This document shows positions 7,855 through 15,678 of a stretch of DNA of 47,311 bases, in pieces. The stretch spans positions 1-47,311 of the forward strand of contig CAYLPU010000031.1 in the NCBI GenBank assembly GCA_964385635.1, given 5' to 3'. Position 1 is the stretch's first letter. Every line of letters starts with the position of its first letter. The notes below the pieces were generated by a model. The model ran no database searches, had not been told where the DNA came from, and saw only the letters and a program-made list of their open reading frames with translations. The position numbers and the translations under genes were made by a program. This DNA comes from CAYLPU01 sp964385635 (GTDB taxonomy: Bacteria > Chloroflexota > Anaerolineae > B4-G1).

Positions 7855-9444
7855 TTACCCTTCCTCCTCCTCGTGGATCGGCGTCCCCGGCGCTACGCCT
7901 ATGACGCACACCAGCGTGCCCACCGGAGCCCAGTTGTAGAGCGCCTCTGCATCTCCGATGTCGAGGATAATACAGCCATAAGAGGCCGGCCAGCCCAGGA
8001 CGCCAGCCCAAAGCCGCCGCCCACCGGACGTGATCGGCAGTTCGTGGATGCCGTTAAAGAAATCCGGTCCTTCCTCGTAGATAGCCATGAAGTAAGGCAT
8101 CTCCAGGCTCCACCGGGGGGCGTAGGCGTTTGGCTCCTTAAAGAGCACCTGGAACTGTCCGCCGATGGTCGGGGTGCTCGATATCCCGCTTGAACAGGTA
8201 AAGTCATAGACCAGTTGCTCTCCCTCGTAGGCGCGCAGCCGTTGCTCCGGCAGGCTGATCTCAATGCGCTTGCCAGGCTCCAGCGGCTCGGGGAAGAGAA
8301 CGTCAATGGAGGGAATGACCAACTCCATCCCGATAGCCAATGCCTCCGGATCGACGTTGGGGTTGACCTCCTCCAGCCGCCACTGGGGAAACCCGTGACG
8401 GTAGGCGATGTCGAAAAACATGTCGCCGGGTTGGACCACGTAGGCGCGCTCGGGATGGCGAATATGTGCCTCAATCTGGCTCTGTCCAGCGGCCAGCGCC
8501 ATCTCCGCGCGCGTCAGCGTCTCAGCGACGTTAAGCAGCCGCTCGGGCCCCAACTGCGGCGCGACCTCAAGCAGCCATGCCCGCACCGCCTCCTCGTTCA
8601 CCTCCAGCGCCATGCGGGCACTGTCCGGCGCGTATTCGGGGACTGCCCGCAACCAGGTCGCCACCCGTTCCGGTGGAGCCGCGAACCCGGCATAATAGTC
8701 GGTCAGCGGGTCATCGGCGACAAGCATAAAAGGCTGCGCCAGGAGAGACCGGGCCAGCGTGTGGGCCGGCTCTGGATCGGAGAGGTGAGGCGGCACGGCT
8801 GCCACGACCAACTCGACCCACCCCACCCCGCCCACCTCCCCCGAAGCGGAGGACATTCCCTTCGTCTCGTCTGCCAGCGCCCGGAGCACTCGCGCGGTGC
8901 TGGCCTCCACGTCAAGCGCTCTCCCGGGCTGACCGGGGACGGGCGCTGTGCCGTCTGGGCCGATCTGCAATTGGGCGTCCACCGGCGGCACGAAAACGAC
9001 GGGGGCCACTTCCTCCAGTATGGCCGTGACCCGGGCCGGATCGGCTGAGGTCACCAGCGGCTCTACTCGATGTCCCTGCAATCTGATGCGCCAGGCCGCT
9101 CGAATCTGCTCGTACCACGGGCACTGGCGGGCGACCTGATAGGCTGCCGCCGCTGTGCTGGCGTAGTCATACCCCTTCCCAGCGCCGGTCCAACTGAGTT
9201 GCCAGCGGTGTTCTCCGGCGCGCAGTTGGACCACTTGAGCGGCCGGGTCGGGCAGGCTCTCGACCAGCACAGCCGTGGCCTCCTCCACCGTCAGTCCGCC
9301 CACGTCCACGTCGTGGACGGAGACGCCTGGATAGATGCGGCCATCGTAGACGATGGGGTAAGCGGCTGTCCCTGCGCCCGCTACGACGCAGACAGCGAAC
9401 AGGGCTGCCAGGCCCAGTGTCACCAGACGAAGCCACTTCTGCAT
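7855..9444 (-). CDS. L,D-transpeptidase with YoaR-like and LysM domains
   Basis: About 529 residues. A membrane/signal segment (about 8-25) is followed by YoaR/VanW-type peptidoglycan-binding sequence (GRIYPGVSVHDVDVGGLT then EEA), a long middle region, one LysM near residues 340-390 (YVVQPGDMFFDIAYRHG) and a C-terminal YkuD domain with NGIHELP and the catalytic Cys in ASYGCIILD. Tyr replaces the His of the SHGC signature. It resembles the ErfK/YkuD plus PG_binding_4 architecture of Gram-positive wall enzymes. The ATG at 9444 is preferred to 9453 because a TTGCGG-17-TAAGAT promoter ends at 9452, predicting a transcript that begins at the 9444 ATG (leaderless). Separate transcript from the preceding paralogue. 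Confidence 0.9.
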   Translation of the reverse strand: MQKWLRLVTLGLAALFAVCVVAGAGTAAYPIVYDGRIYPGVSVHDVDVGGLTVEEATAVLVESLPDPAAQVVQLRAGEHRWQLSWTGAGKGYDYASTAAAAYQVARQCPWYEQIRAAWRIRLQGHRVEPLVTSADPARVTAILEEVAPVVFVPPVDAQLQIGPDGTAPVPGQPGRALDVEASTARVLRALADETKGMSSASGEVGGVGWVELVVAAVPPHLSDPEPAHTLARSLLAQPFMLVADDPLTDYYAGFAAPPERVATWLRAVPEYAPDSARMALEVNEEAVRAWLLEVAPQLGPERLLNVAETLTRAEMALAAGQSQIEAHIRHPERAYVVQPGDMFFDIAYRHGFPQWRLEEVNPNVDPEALAIGMELVIPSIDVLFPEPLEPGKRIEISLPEQRLRAYEGEQLVYDFTCSSGISSTPTIGGQFQVLFKEPNAYAPRWSLEMPYFMAIYEEGPDFFNGIHELPITSGGRRLWAGVLGWPASYGCIILDIGDAEALYNWAPVGTLVCVIGVAPGTPIHEEEEG

Positions 9445-9451
9445 ACTCCCC

Positions 9452-9480
9452 ATCTTATCACATCTTGTTCATCCCCGCAA
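9452..9480 (-). promoter_or_regulatory. Promoter giving a leaderless transcript
   Basis: TTGCGG (9475-9480), 17 bp, TAAGAT (9452-9457) on the minus strand. With a normal distance the transcript starts at 9444-9445, on the ATG of the L,D-transpeptidase, without room for an SD. Confidence 0.6.
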
Positions 9481-9698
9481 TGCCAGACCCTTACGCATCC
9501 TCGACGAAACATCATAAAGGGGCGATTCCGCTAGTCTTGCTCTCTATTCAACTGTTAAAGTGCGAAATCTAGGCTTAGGGCGGGCCTACCTCAGCAGGCT
9601 GGATCGAGGTGGCAACACTGTAACCCGTCTCATGCACAGTGCAAGATTTGCACTGAAAACCTGTGCGGCCACGCGCTTCGCCGGAAGATGCCGTTTCT

Positions 9699-9851
9699 TC
9701 AACTGATCACCGGTGAGCGCAAGTGTCCCAGGCAATCCTCCCACACCAGCAGCACTTTGCGCACCCGGCCGGCAAAGTCGGCCAACTGTGCTTCGGGCCA
9801 GGAGTCCGGCTCGCGGTCGGGGTTGTCCCACTGGCGGTGTAGGAGATCATT
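9699..9851 (-). pseudogene. C-terminal remnant of an unrecognised protein
   Basis: The 390-bp gap between the L,D-transpeptidase and the DUF234 fragment holds no intact gene, but one minus-strand frame is open for 50 codons up to a TGA at 9699 and reads like real protein (HRQWDNPDREPDSWPEAQ, then VRKVLLVWEDCLGHLR). It has no start and overlaps the end of the DUF234 fragment in another frame. I read it as the tail of a gene lost by deletion at the island edge. The rest of the gap (9454-9698) shows nothing recognisable. Confidence 0.4.
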
Positions 9852-10458
9852 CCCTTTCTAGCGCCCGCCTCAAATCCGCGTCCAACCTCTCCAGATCCAC
9901 CAACGATGCCCCCACCGCCTCGGCTTCGGCGCGGGCGGCGCCGGTGAATCCGGCGCGGGCGAAGAAGGCATAATGCACCTTCCATCCCTCACCATCGGGT
10001 AGCACTTTCAATACCCTGGGTGTCTTGGTATCAACCAACTCGCGGATCACACTGCGCCTCACCTTGTCGGCTCCCCACTTACATTCCCCCAACAAGATCT
10101 CTCGCTCCCGCCAGTCAACCGCCACCACGTCTAATTGAACCCCCCGGCTCCAATGACTCCCAACTTCCACCGGATGTTTGTTATCCGCCACCTCGAAGGG
10201 CAGTTTGCCGGCCCGCCCCTGCTCGGCGACCCAGCGGCGACCCAACTCCTCGAACGCGGTCATGCCCACAAACGGTCGCAATCCCTCACGAATGTGAGAC
10301 AGCACCCGCTCAGGGTTGTAGGTCAACTCGTCGTGGTACGGCGCGATGAAGCGAAAATAGAAACGGAAGTAGGGATCGCTGAGGTGATAGCGCCCACGGC
10401 GGGCGCGCCGCCGTCGAGCGGGTGGTATGGTAATCGGCAAATGCCGCTCCACCAGCCG
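9847..10458 (-). pseudogene. C-terminal fragment of a DUF234-type AAA ATPase
   Basis: About 203 residues matching the C-terminal half of archaeal-type ATPases that carry DUF234: the GRYHLSDPYFRFYFRF motif is typical, followed by a PD-(D/E)XK-like region with LDVVAVDWREREILLGECK (D and ExK). The N-terminal AAA domain with its Walker motifs is absent. Upstream the sequence runs directly into the truncated DUF1156 methyltransferase; the join lies around 10455-10461, where methyltransferase-like CQNPA meets ATPase-like LVERHLP in another frame. A GTG at 10452 could start a 201-residue product, but the missing ATPase makes this a remnant. Confidence 0.75.
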
Positions 10459-11194
10459 GGTTCTGGCAGGGAACGGTCTGCGCCCAGAGGTAGTCCACGG
10501 GGATCCAGCCTTTCTCCTCGGTAATCTCCCGCTTGCCCACTAGCCCCTCGGCGCTCTCGGTGGGGTAGGAACGGCCGATCTCGATGCGCGCTTCCTCCAG
10601 GATGACGTTGGCCCACTTCTCGACCAGGTAGGCCAGCAGGTTGACCTTGACCGTGTCGCCTCCATCACCAAGCTCCAGTTGCCTGGCGTCATCGGCTTGG
10701 CCTTCCACCATTTCGTGGGGCAACTCGACTTCCATGCCGAACTTCTGAGGCCATTCCAGGGTGGCTTTTTCGATGAGAACCGCCACGGGGTTGTAGTCGC
10801 TGGCGTAGGTCTCGCAGCCGAGGCGGAGAGCCTCCAGGGGGATCGATCCGCCGCCAGCGAAGGGGTCGAGGACGCGAGGCGGCCGGCCGTATTGCTTCAG
10901 AATGAGTTCTCTTGCCCGCTCGATGTCCTCCGAGTCGCCGTCCTTGACCGCCTCCCAAGGTGTGATACACTTGATCAGTTCCAGCAGTTCCTCGCGCTCC
11001 TGCGGGTGGTCGGGGCCGGGGTCATCAACGAGGGCGGCGAAGGCGGTGGCGCAGGAGGAGGCCAGCGGCCGCCGCGCCCACCAGATGTGCAGTGTGCTGG
11101 GGTGGCCGTGTCGGATGTTCTTCTCGCGGGCCGACGCTTCGGAGATGTCGGCCAGGGGGAGGTTGTATTCGATGAGGCGTTTACAAATGGTCAA
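10459..11194 (-). pseudogene. Truncated DUF1156 DNA methyltransferase (scar A)
   Basis: The first about 245 residues of a DUF1156-type adenine-specific DNA methyltransferase: head LIEYNLPLADISEASA, then WWARRPLASS and the SAM-binding motif VLDPFAGGGSIPLEAL followed by ASDYNPVAV. Family members usually run to about 900-1000 residues; the catalytic DPPY region is missing, so no methylation is expected. The frame stays open as far as 10310 through unrelated sequence. It starts with TTG at 11194, overlapping the stop of the upstream nuclease-like gene by 4 nt (TTGA) and using its GAGGAG as SD. It is the longest of five copies of this gene head in the island. Intact relatives belong to anti-phage loci with helicases of the DUF3883 type. 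Confidence 0.85.
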
Positions 11195-11826
11195 CCTTCT
11201 ATCTCCTCTTCCAAGGTCCAGACGAGCAAGATCTCGGGGTCTTGCCCTGCTCCAGCACGTCGAGCGAACTCTTGGACATAGGCATCCCAGTTTTGTCGGT
11301 TCAGCCTGGCACAGCCCGTCGTGAGCCTGTTCCGGACAAATCTGATGGCGTCTAGTAGTTCAAGCTGTACCATATCCGGAAATCGCTCCTGCAGGTCGTC
11401 ACGCTTTTCCCTGCCGAGGCTTACGAGACGAACTACATAGTCTTCGTGTGTTCCCATTCCGGACTTGTAGATGGATTCAGCTAGTTCTTGAATATGCTCG
11501 GGATCGGATACAAAACCCATCCAGCGTAGAGCATACTGGACATTCCTTCGCTCCGCCTCAGTCCAAGTGTCGTTCAAGTCGCACAGCCCAGATTTGACTT
11601 CCGCAATAAGAAAATCAATCACATCTGGCAAGACGAGATTCGGGTCCCGTTCAAAGCAATAATCACCTGGCTCTTCACTCGAATGAGGAAAACGGACTGC
11701 TAGAATATCCGCTTCGGCCTCTCTTCCCCTTCTGACGTCTGGATGAACTGTGAAGTTTGGGACTGTGAAGTAGCCGTTGAATCGTAGATACCAGTTGACT
11801 AAACTCTCTACCTTATTGGCACTCAC
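11191..11826 (-). CDS. PD-(D/E)XK nuclease-like protein
   Basis: 211 residues. The N-terminal half has the order expected of a restriction-endonuclease-like fold: a helix with VNWYLRFNGYF, then REAEADILAVRF (D) and DFLIAEVKSG (ExK). The C-terminal part is helical and unrecognised. Start set at GTG 11826 because AGGAGG lies 9 nt upstream and the stop of leader scar B overlaps this start (GTGA). Its own stop overlaps the TTG of the DUF1156 head. Lower GC than the flanking scars. Could be a stand-alone nuclease effector or a partner of the neighbouring NACHT protein; no partner is proven. Confidence 0.7.
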   Translation of the reverse strand: MSANKVESLVNWYLRFNGYFTVPNFTVHPDVRRGREAEADILAVRFPHSSEEPGDYCFERDPNLVLPDVIDFLIAEVKSGLCDLNDTWTEAERRNVQYALRWMGFVSDPEHIQELAESIYKSGMGTHEDYVVRLVSLGREKRDDLQERFPDMVQLELLDAIRFVRNRLTTGCARLNRQNWDAYVQEFARRAGAGQDPEILLVWTLEEEIEG

Positions 11827-11918
11827 GGTTCGATTCCTCCTGTCCACTTGCGGGCCGACGCTTCGGAGATGTCGGCGAGGGGGAGGTTGTATTCGTTGAG
11901 GCGTTTATGAGCGGTCAA
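11823..11918 (-). pseudogene. DUF1156 head fragment B (31-codon leader)
   Basis: A 31-codon open frame starting at TTG (11918) behind AAGGAGAC and carrying NLPLADISEASA of the DUF1156 head, then breaking into unrelated codons (RKWTGGIEP). Its TGA overlaps the GTG of the nuclease-like gene (GTGA) and the AGGAGG used by that gene lies inside it. It is too short to be an enzyme; I interpret it as a scar working as a translated leader. Confidence 0.75.
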
Positions 11919-11992
11919 TTTGTCGTCTCCTTATCCTGACTCCTCAGAGTTTTGAGTCATGCTCTTTCCCAAGCCCAAATCGGTAAGACAAG

Positions 11993-14623
11993 CTAGCCGC
12001 GCAGATGCACAAATGTTGGTCGATTGCTACCTCGTACATAGCTCCAGTTAATTGAATAAACAGAGTAGTAACGGTTGAGAAGCGGGACCGGAAAAGGCAC
12101 AAAAACACTTGTGCCCAAATCTAGTTGTAGAATATTAGGTGTCCAGGGCATCAGCAAAGCTAGAGAGATACGGTGGGCGGGTCTTATTCCTATTACGACT
12201 TGGCCAAGCCGATTGGAGAATACCGCAGGGCGAGATGGAGTCTCGACCAGGTCAACTTGAAAAGTAACAGGGGCGTAGAATTCTCGCCAGGACAGCAATA
12301 GCCGTTTTGACCAAGTAATCACTCCAGACTTGGGCTCAGGTGGCTCACTCAATTTGCACCAATTTGTCCAGGAGTCTGGAGTAACTGCACCGTAAGCAGA
12401 CAAATCTTCATGCCACTTCGATAACCGTTCTTTGTCGCCTGCCGAAGATACGAACCTGAGCCATACTCCAACCTGCAAATACGCTATGATCTCTGGATCA
12501 AGGGTGGGTAATAAGTGTCCGTGAAGACAAAATCCCGCACACGATTTTTCCTGTCTTGCCATATGCATGACTTCGGCATCGAAGCCCTCCAATTGACCGA
12601 AGCCAATCTCATTTGCGCTTGAAAAGATCACTAAACAGAAATCAGCAGTAGAGTTGAAGAGGACTTTCAATCCTTGGGGAGAAGGAACCTGTGCCACACC
12701 AGAGAACTTCTCTCGTCGGGCTATAGCTGCTATTTGCTGATATGCATCCAGGAATCTTTCGCCCCAACGAAGCTCCTTATATTCAGCTTTGGCGCATTCC
12801 CAATCCGTACAGTCTCCCATCATGTTCGACAGATGGTACTCTGCAACCGCTGCCCGAACTGCATCAAACGTTGGTTGCTTCTGAAGCAGAGCAAGAAAAA
12901 CGTTAGGGCGCTTTGTCAATTCCACTGATGGTGATGTGGACAACCCCACTGCGTATGCAGCAGCAGCAATACCCCGAGGCTCTTCAAGCGGAAACTGATC
13001 CAGAGATTCTCTTGCTTCTGCCAATACAAACAAACGATGTCCAGCAAGGTAATCTCTCATAGAGGGATGAAACCACTCCACGTGATCGTTACGTTCAAGC
13101 AACAATCCACTACGGATAATCTCATCCAAAGCCTGGGCAGACTCTACTGTTGTCAGATGGTTCGAGAAAGACTCCCTTACAGATGCTTTTGACATTCGTA
13201 AACTGCGATCCTCGACTACGGAGCGAAACGCTAAATCCACCAAGCAGTCAAACTTCGTCCCTACTGGGATCTGTCCAGATTTCCCTTGTAGCTCTGCCCA
13301 TTTCAATCTCTTTTCTATCACTCGACCATACAGATTGCGAAGACTGTCGCGACCAAAACCATCAGTTGAAGCTAGTTCGAGCAGAAAGCGCAGATTCAAT
13401 GGCGTTTGAGCAAGCGAGAAGAAATCCCTGGAAACTTGTTCTGACCTGCCAGTCACTCTATCGAAAAACCATTTTACCTTATTGGCTTGCCCCACCTCAG
13501 CGAAGAAAGCCTCCACTATCTGGCGAAACTGGCTTTCACTCAGAGGTAGTATTTCGTACGCCGGACAGTCAAAATCAAAGTTGTGATCAGTGATTGGATA
13601 ACTAACGAACAATCTACCTTGATAGGAGCGGATTAGTTGTTCTATTTCTGCTGCACACTGCCTTCGTTGTTCCTCAGGAGCCACCTCGTTCAGGCCGTCT
13701 AGGAGCAACACTGCCTTGTGTTCTTCCAAAGCTCGTAAAACCTTCTCTTCAGGAAGTTCATCCCAGCCAATCGAATTCTTTATGGTGCTTTTCAGGCTGT
13801 GAGCATAAGATCGAAGTGGTATCCAGGCACAGTATCCAGCTTGCGCATCCTGAGTGAGAAGGGTATACGCAATGGCCTGCATAGTGCAAGTCTTGCCACT
13901 GCCACTTTTCCCTATAAGCACGATTTTCTGAGAGCCTCCTGCTAGCAAGTCATAGAGGGTGTAAGTTTGTGAAGACACCAAGGGGTCACCCAAACGTCTT
14001 AGCGAAAGAGCCTGTATCCAGGGTTCAAGTTCAGGCAAGAAAACTCTAGGAACAGGCAAACTAGCCGATTGACTATTCGAAATGAGCATTTCTAGCTTAG
14101 TTAGTGCGTTCAATAGTTCATCGAATTGGCTCCCTCGTTCCCTTTCTCGCTCTTCCAACTTCCTTGCCAGATCCGTGATTTGAGTCTGCAAGATCACATC
14201 GGGTGAGAAGGTCAGTGCCATTCTTTGATATTTACGATGAGCAGCAGAGATGATCCTGTGCGCGGTTTGCTGGCCGACATCGGCGCCCGAAATGATGACA
14301 CCGCTACACAGTATCTCCGTTAATGGTTGCAAGAGTTTCGCATCCAGTTCGGAGGCGACCGCTGGTAAAGCCTCAATTTGCAGTGCTCGACGCCGCAGCT
14401 CGCGTTCGAAAGCATCTCGATTGAAAACTGCGGATTCTGCTCGACTTAACTCACTTGTATGTGGTAGCTGATCTTCAAAAGACTGCTTGAAAGCGTCACA
14501 GTAGACACTTAGCAGATTGTCCTCTCGCCGATGCTTGAACCACTCGAGCAGTGTAAGGCCATCCGCGACATTTCCACTGACTTGAAGAAGAGCTTTTAGA
14601 ATTTGAATGATGCCCATAGTCAT
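11993..14623 (-). CDS. NACHT-type STAND NTPase (candidate anti-phage bNACHT)
   Basis: 876 residues. An N-terminal helical region (1-200, with a charged coiled-coil stretch about 150-180) is followed by a NACHT NTPase: Walker A GKSGSGKT (238-245), Walker B LLLDGLNE (306-313) and a downstream WFHPSMRDYLAGHRL motif typical of NACHT winged-helix regions. The C-terminal about 300 residues are unrecognised and may be the sensor. Bacterial NACHT proteins (bNACHT) protect against phages by abortive infection; the effector here is unclear and the N-terminal domain is the candidate. ATG at 14623 overlaps the TGA of leader scar C (ATGA). Lower GC than the scars, consistent with transfer. Confidence 0.85.
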   Translation of the reverse strand: MTMGIIQILKALLQVSGNVADGLTLLEWFKHRREDNLLSVYCDAFKQSFEDQLPHTSELSRAESAVFNRDAFERELRRRALQIEALPAVASELDAKLLQPLTEILCSGVIISGADVGQQTAHRIISAAHRKYQRMALTFSPDVILQTQITDLARKLEERERERGSQFDELLNALTKLEMLISNSQSASLPVPRVFLPELEPWIQALSLRRLGDPLVSSQTYTLYDLLAGGSQKIVLIGKSGSGKTCTMQAIAYTLLTQDAQAGYCAWIPLRSYAHSLKSTIKNSIGWDELPEEKVLRALEEHKAVLLLDGLNEVAPEEQRRQCAAEIEQLIRSYQGRLFVSYPITDHNFDFDCPAYEILPLSESQFRQIVEAFFAEVGQANKVKWFFDRVTGRSEQVSRDFFSLAQTPLNLRFLLELASTDGFGRDSLRNLYGRVIEKRLKWAELQGKSGQIPVGTKFDCLVDLAFRSVVEDRSLRMSKASVRESFSNHLTTVESAQALDEIIRSGLLLERNDHVEWFHPSMRDYLAGHRLFVLAEARESLDQFPLEEPRGIAAAAYAVGLSTSPSVELTKRPNVFLALLQKQPTFDAVRAAVAEYHLSNMMGDCTDWECAKAEYKELRWGERFLDAYQQIAAIARREKFSGVAQVPSPQGLKVLFNSTADFCLVIFSSANEIGFGQLEGFDAEVMHMARQEKSCAGFCLHGHLLPTLDPEIIAYLQVGVWLRFVSSAGDKERLSKWHEDLSAYGAVTPDSWTNWCKLSEPPEPKSGVITWSKRLLLSWREFYAPVTFQVDLVETPSRPAVFSNRLGQVVIGIRPAHRISLALLMPWTPNILQLDLGTSVFVPFPVPLLNRYYSVYSINWSYVRGSNRPTFVHLRG

Positions 14624-14730
14624 ACTACTGGAGTAAGAATACTCTGATCTCGAAAGTGCGCCGCCTGGTTCTGGATTGGAATTTCGGCCAGGGGGAGGTT
14701 GTATTCGATGAGCTTTCTACGGATGGTCAT
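14620..14730 (-). pseudogene. DUF1156 head fragment C (36-codon leader)
   Basis: Starts at ATG 14730, overlapping the TGA of the preceding toxin-like gene (ATGA), reads MTIRRKLIEYNLPLAEI and then leaves the DUF1156 sequence for about 19 unrelated codons. Its TGA overlaps the ATG of the NACHT gene (ATGA). Upstream gene, scar and downstream gene are therefore chained by two 4-nt overlaps. Confidence 0.8.
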
Positions 14731-15071
14731 AGGAGTCTGCTCACCCTGGCTAATTCGGCGATAGCTTCCTCCGGCGTTGGCTCAGCGCAAGGTTCGTGGC
14801 GGTCAATTTCTTCCGGGGGATGATAGTGCCAAAACTTATAGTTATCGTACCCGGCCAACCGGCGATCCTGGCGAATCAAGGCATAACTGGTCTTGCCGGT
14901 CAGGGCATTGAAGTAGTCGGCGATCAACATCTCTGCGTCCAGTCTGGCTCTGCCGCTCAGCACAAATCCGCGGCTTTGGGTGAGCGTCACCTCGGCCTGG
15001 GGGAAGTGCCGTTCCAAAGCCGTCAACAGCGCCTGGCGGAATTGCTCCAACGTTGTTGCCATTGGAGTCAT
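14727..15071 (-). CDS. TumE-like (DUF6516-like) putative toxin
   Basis: 114 residues. The central part (ALIRQDRRLAGYDN, then HYHPPEEIDRHEPC) recalls TumE/DUF6516 toxin-like proteins, which have a YDN motif followed by histidines; the match is from memory of the family and moderate. The ATG at 15071 overlaps the stop of the preceding 111-aa gene (ATGA), the arrangement expected for a toxin-antitoxin pair. Its stop overlaps the start of scar C. Alternative: a small conserved protein of unknown role. Confidence 0.55.
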   Translation of the reverse strand: MTPMATTLEQFRQALLTALERHFPQAEVTLTQSRGFVLSGRARLDAEMLIADYFNALTGKTSYALIRQDRRLAGYDNYKFWHYHPPEEIDRHEPCAEPTPEEAIAELARVSRLL

Positions 15072-15403
15072 TGGAGTAAATCCTTGATGAGACGTAGTTG
15101 CTGGAACCAGTGCTGCTTTTCGGCGATCAGGTCGTCCCAACGCATAGCGTCCATTTCCAACGCATAGCTGAACTCATCGCCTAGCGCGCCGGCTTCCAAT
15201 TGCTGCCGGAACTCCGGGTACTCCATACCGTATTTAACTTCCAGTTCCAGGCGTCCCTGCTCGCATGCCTCGAGATTGCGGCGAATTGCGCCCAGCAAAA
15301 GGTGCGCGAATTTCTCATCCGGGGTTGCGCCGGTCAGAGTCTCCAAAATCGGCCTCACCTGGGGCGGCAAGGTCACTGTAACGCTCGCAGCGGGTTTAGA
15401 CAT
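15068..15403 (-). CDS. Putative antitoxin paired with the TumE-like protein
   Basis: 111 residues, mostly helical and acidic, with GALGDEFSYALEMDAMRWDD in its C-terminal half, a pattern seen in small proteins encoded beside DUF6516-like toxins. AAGGAGA precedes the ATG. The stop of leader scar D lies inside its first codons (8-nt overlap), and its own stop overlaps the next gene. The N-terminal region (PAASVTVTLPP) may be DNA-binding but no motif is clear. The antitoxin role is inferred from context. Confidence 0.5.
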   Translation of the reverse strand: MSKPAASVTVTLPPQVRPILETLTGATPDEKFAHLLLGAIRRNLEACEQGRLELEVKYGMEYPEFRQQLEAGALGDEFSYALEMDAMRWDDLIAEKQHWFQQLRLIKDLLQ

Positions 15404-15593
15404 TCTCTCTTCTCCTTTCGTTTATCCTCAGCGCGACAAAGGCGGTGGCGCGGGAGGAAGCGAGCGGCCGGCGCACCCACCACACGTGAAACTGGGGAGG
15501 TAGCCCGATGTGGACATTCTTCTCGTGGGCCGACGCTTCGGAGATGTCGGCGAGGGGGAGGTTGTATTCTATGAGGCGTTTACGGATGGTCAA
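15396..15593 (-). pseudogene. DUF1156 head fragment D (65-codon leader)
   Basis: TTG start at 15593 behind TAAGGAGA; reads RKRLIEYNLPLADISEASA and follows the DUF1156 protein for about 54 codons, including WWVRRPLASS, before joining the SD region of the antitoxin-like gene. Its TAA lies 8 nt inside that gene. Synonymous differences from scars A, B, C and E show it is not a recent copy of any of them. Confidence 0.8.
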
Positions 15594-15678
15594 AGGTTGT
15601 CTCCTTAGTTGCAGATCAGCAAGTCGGTCTGTGTTTGCCTTGACAGAGTCGGCCTGCTGTTCATCAGGTTACCAATGC

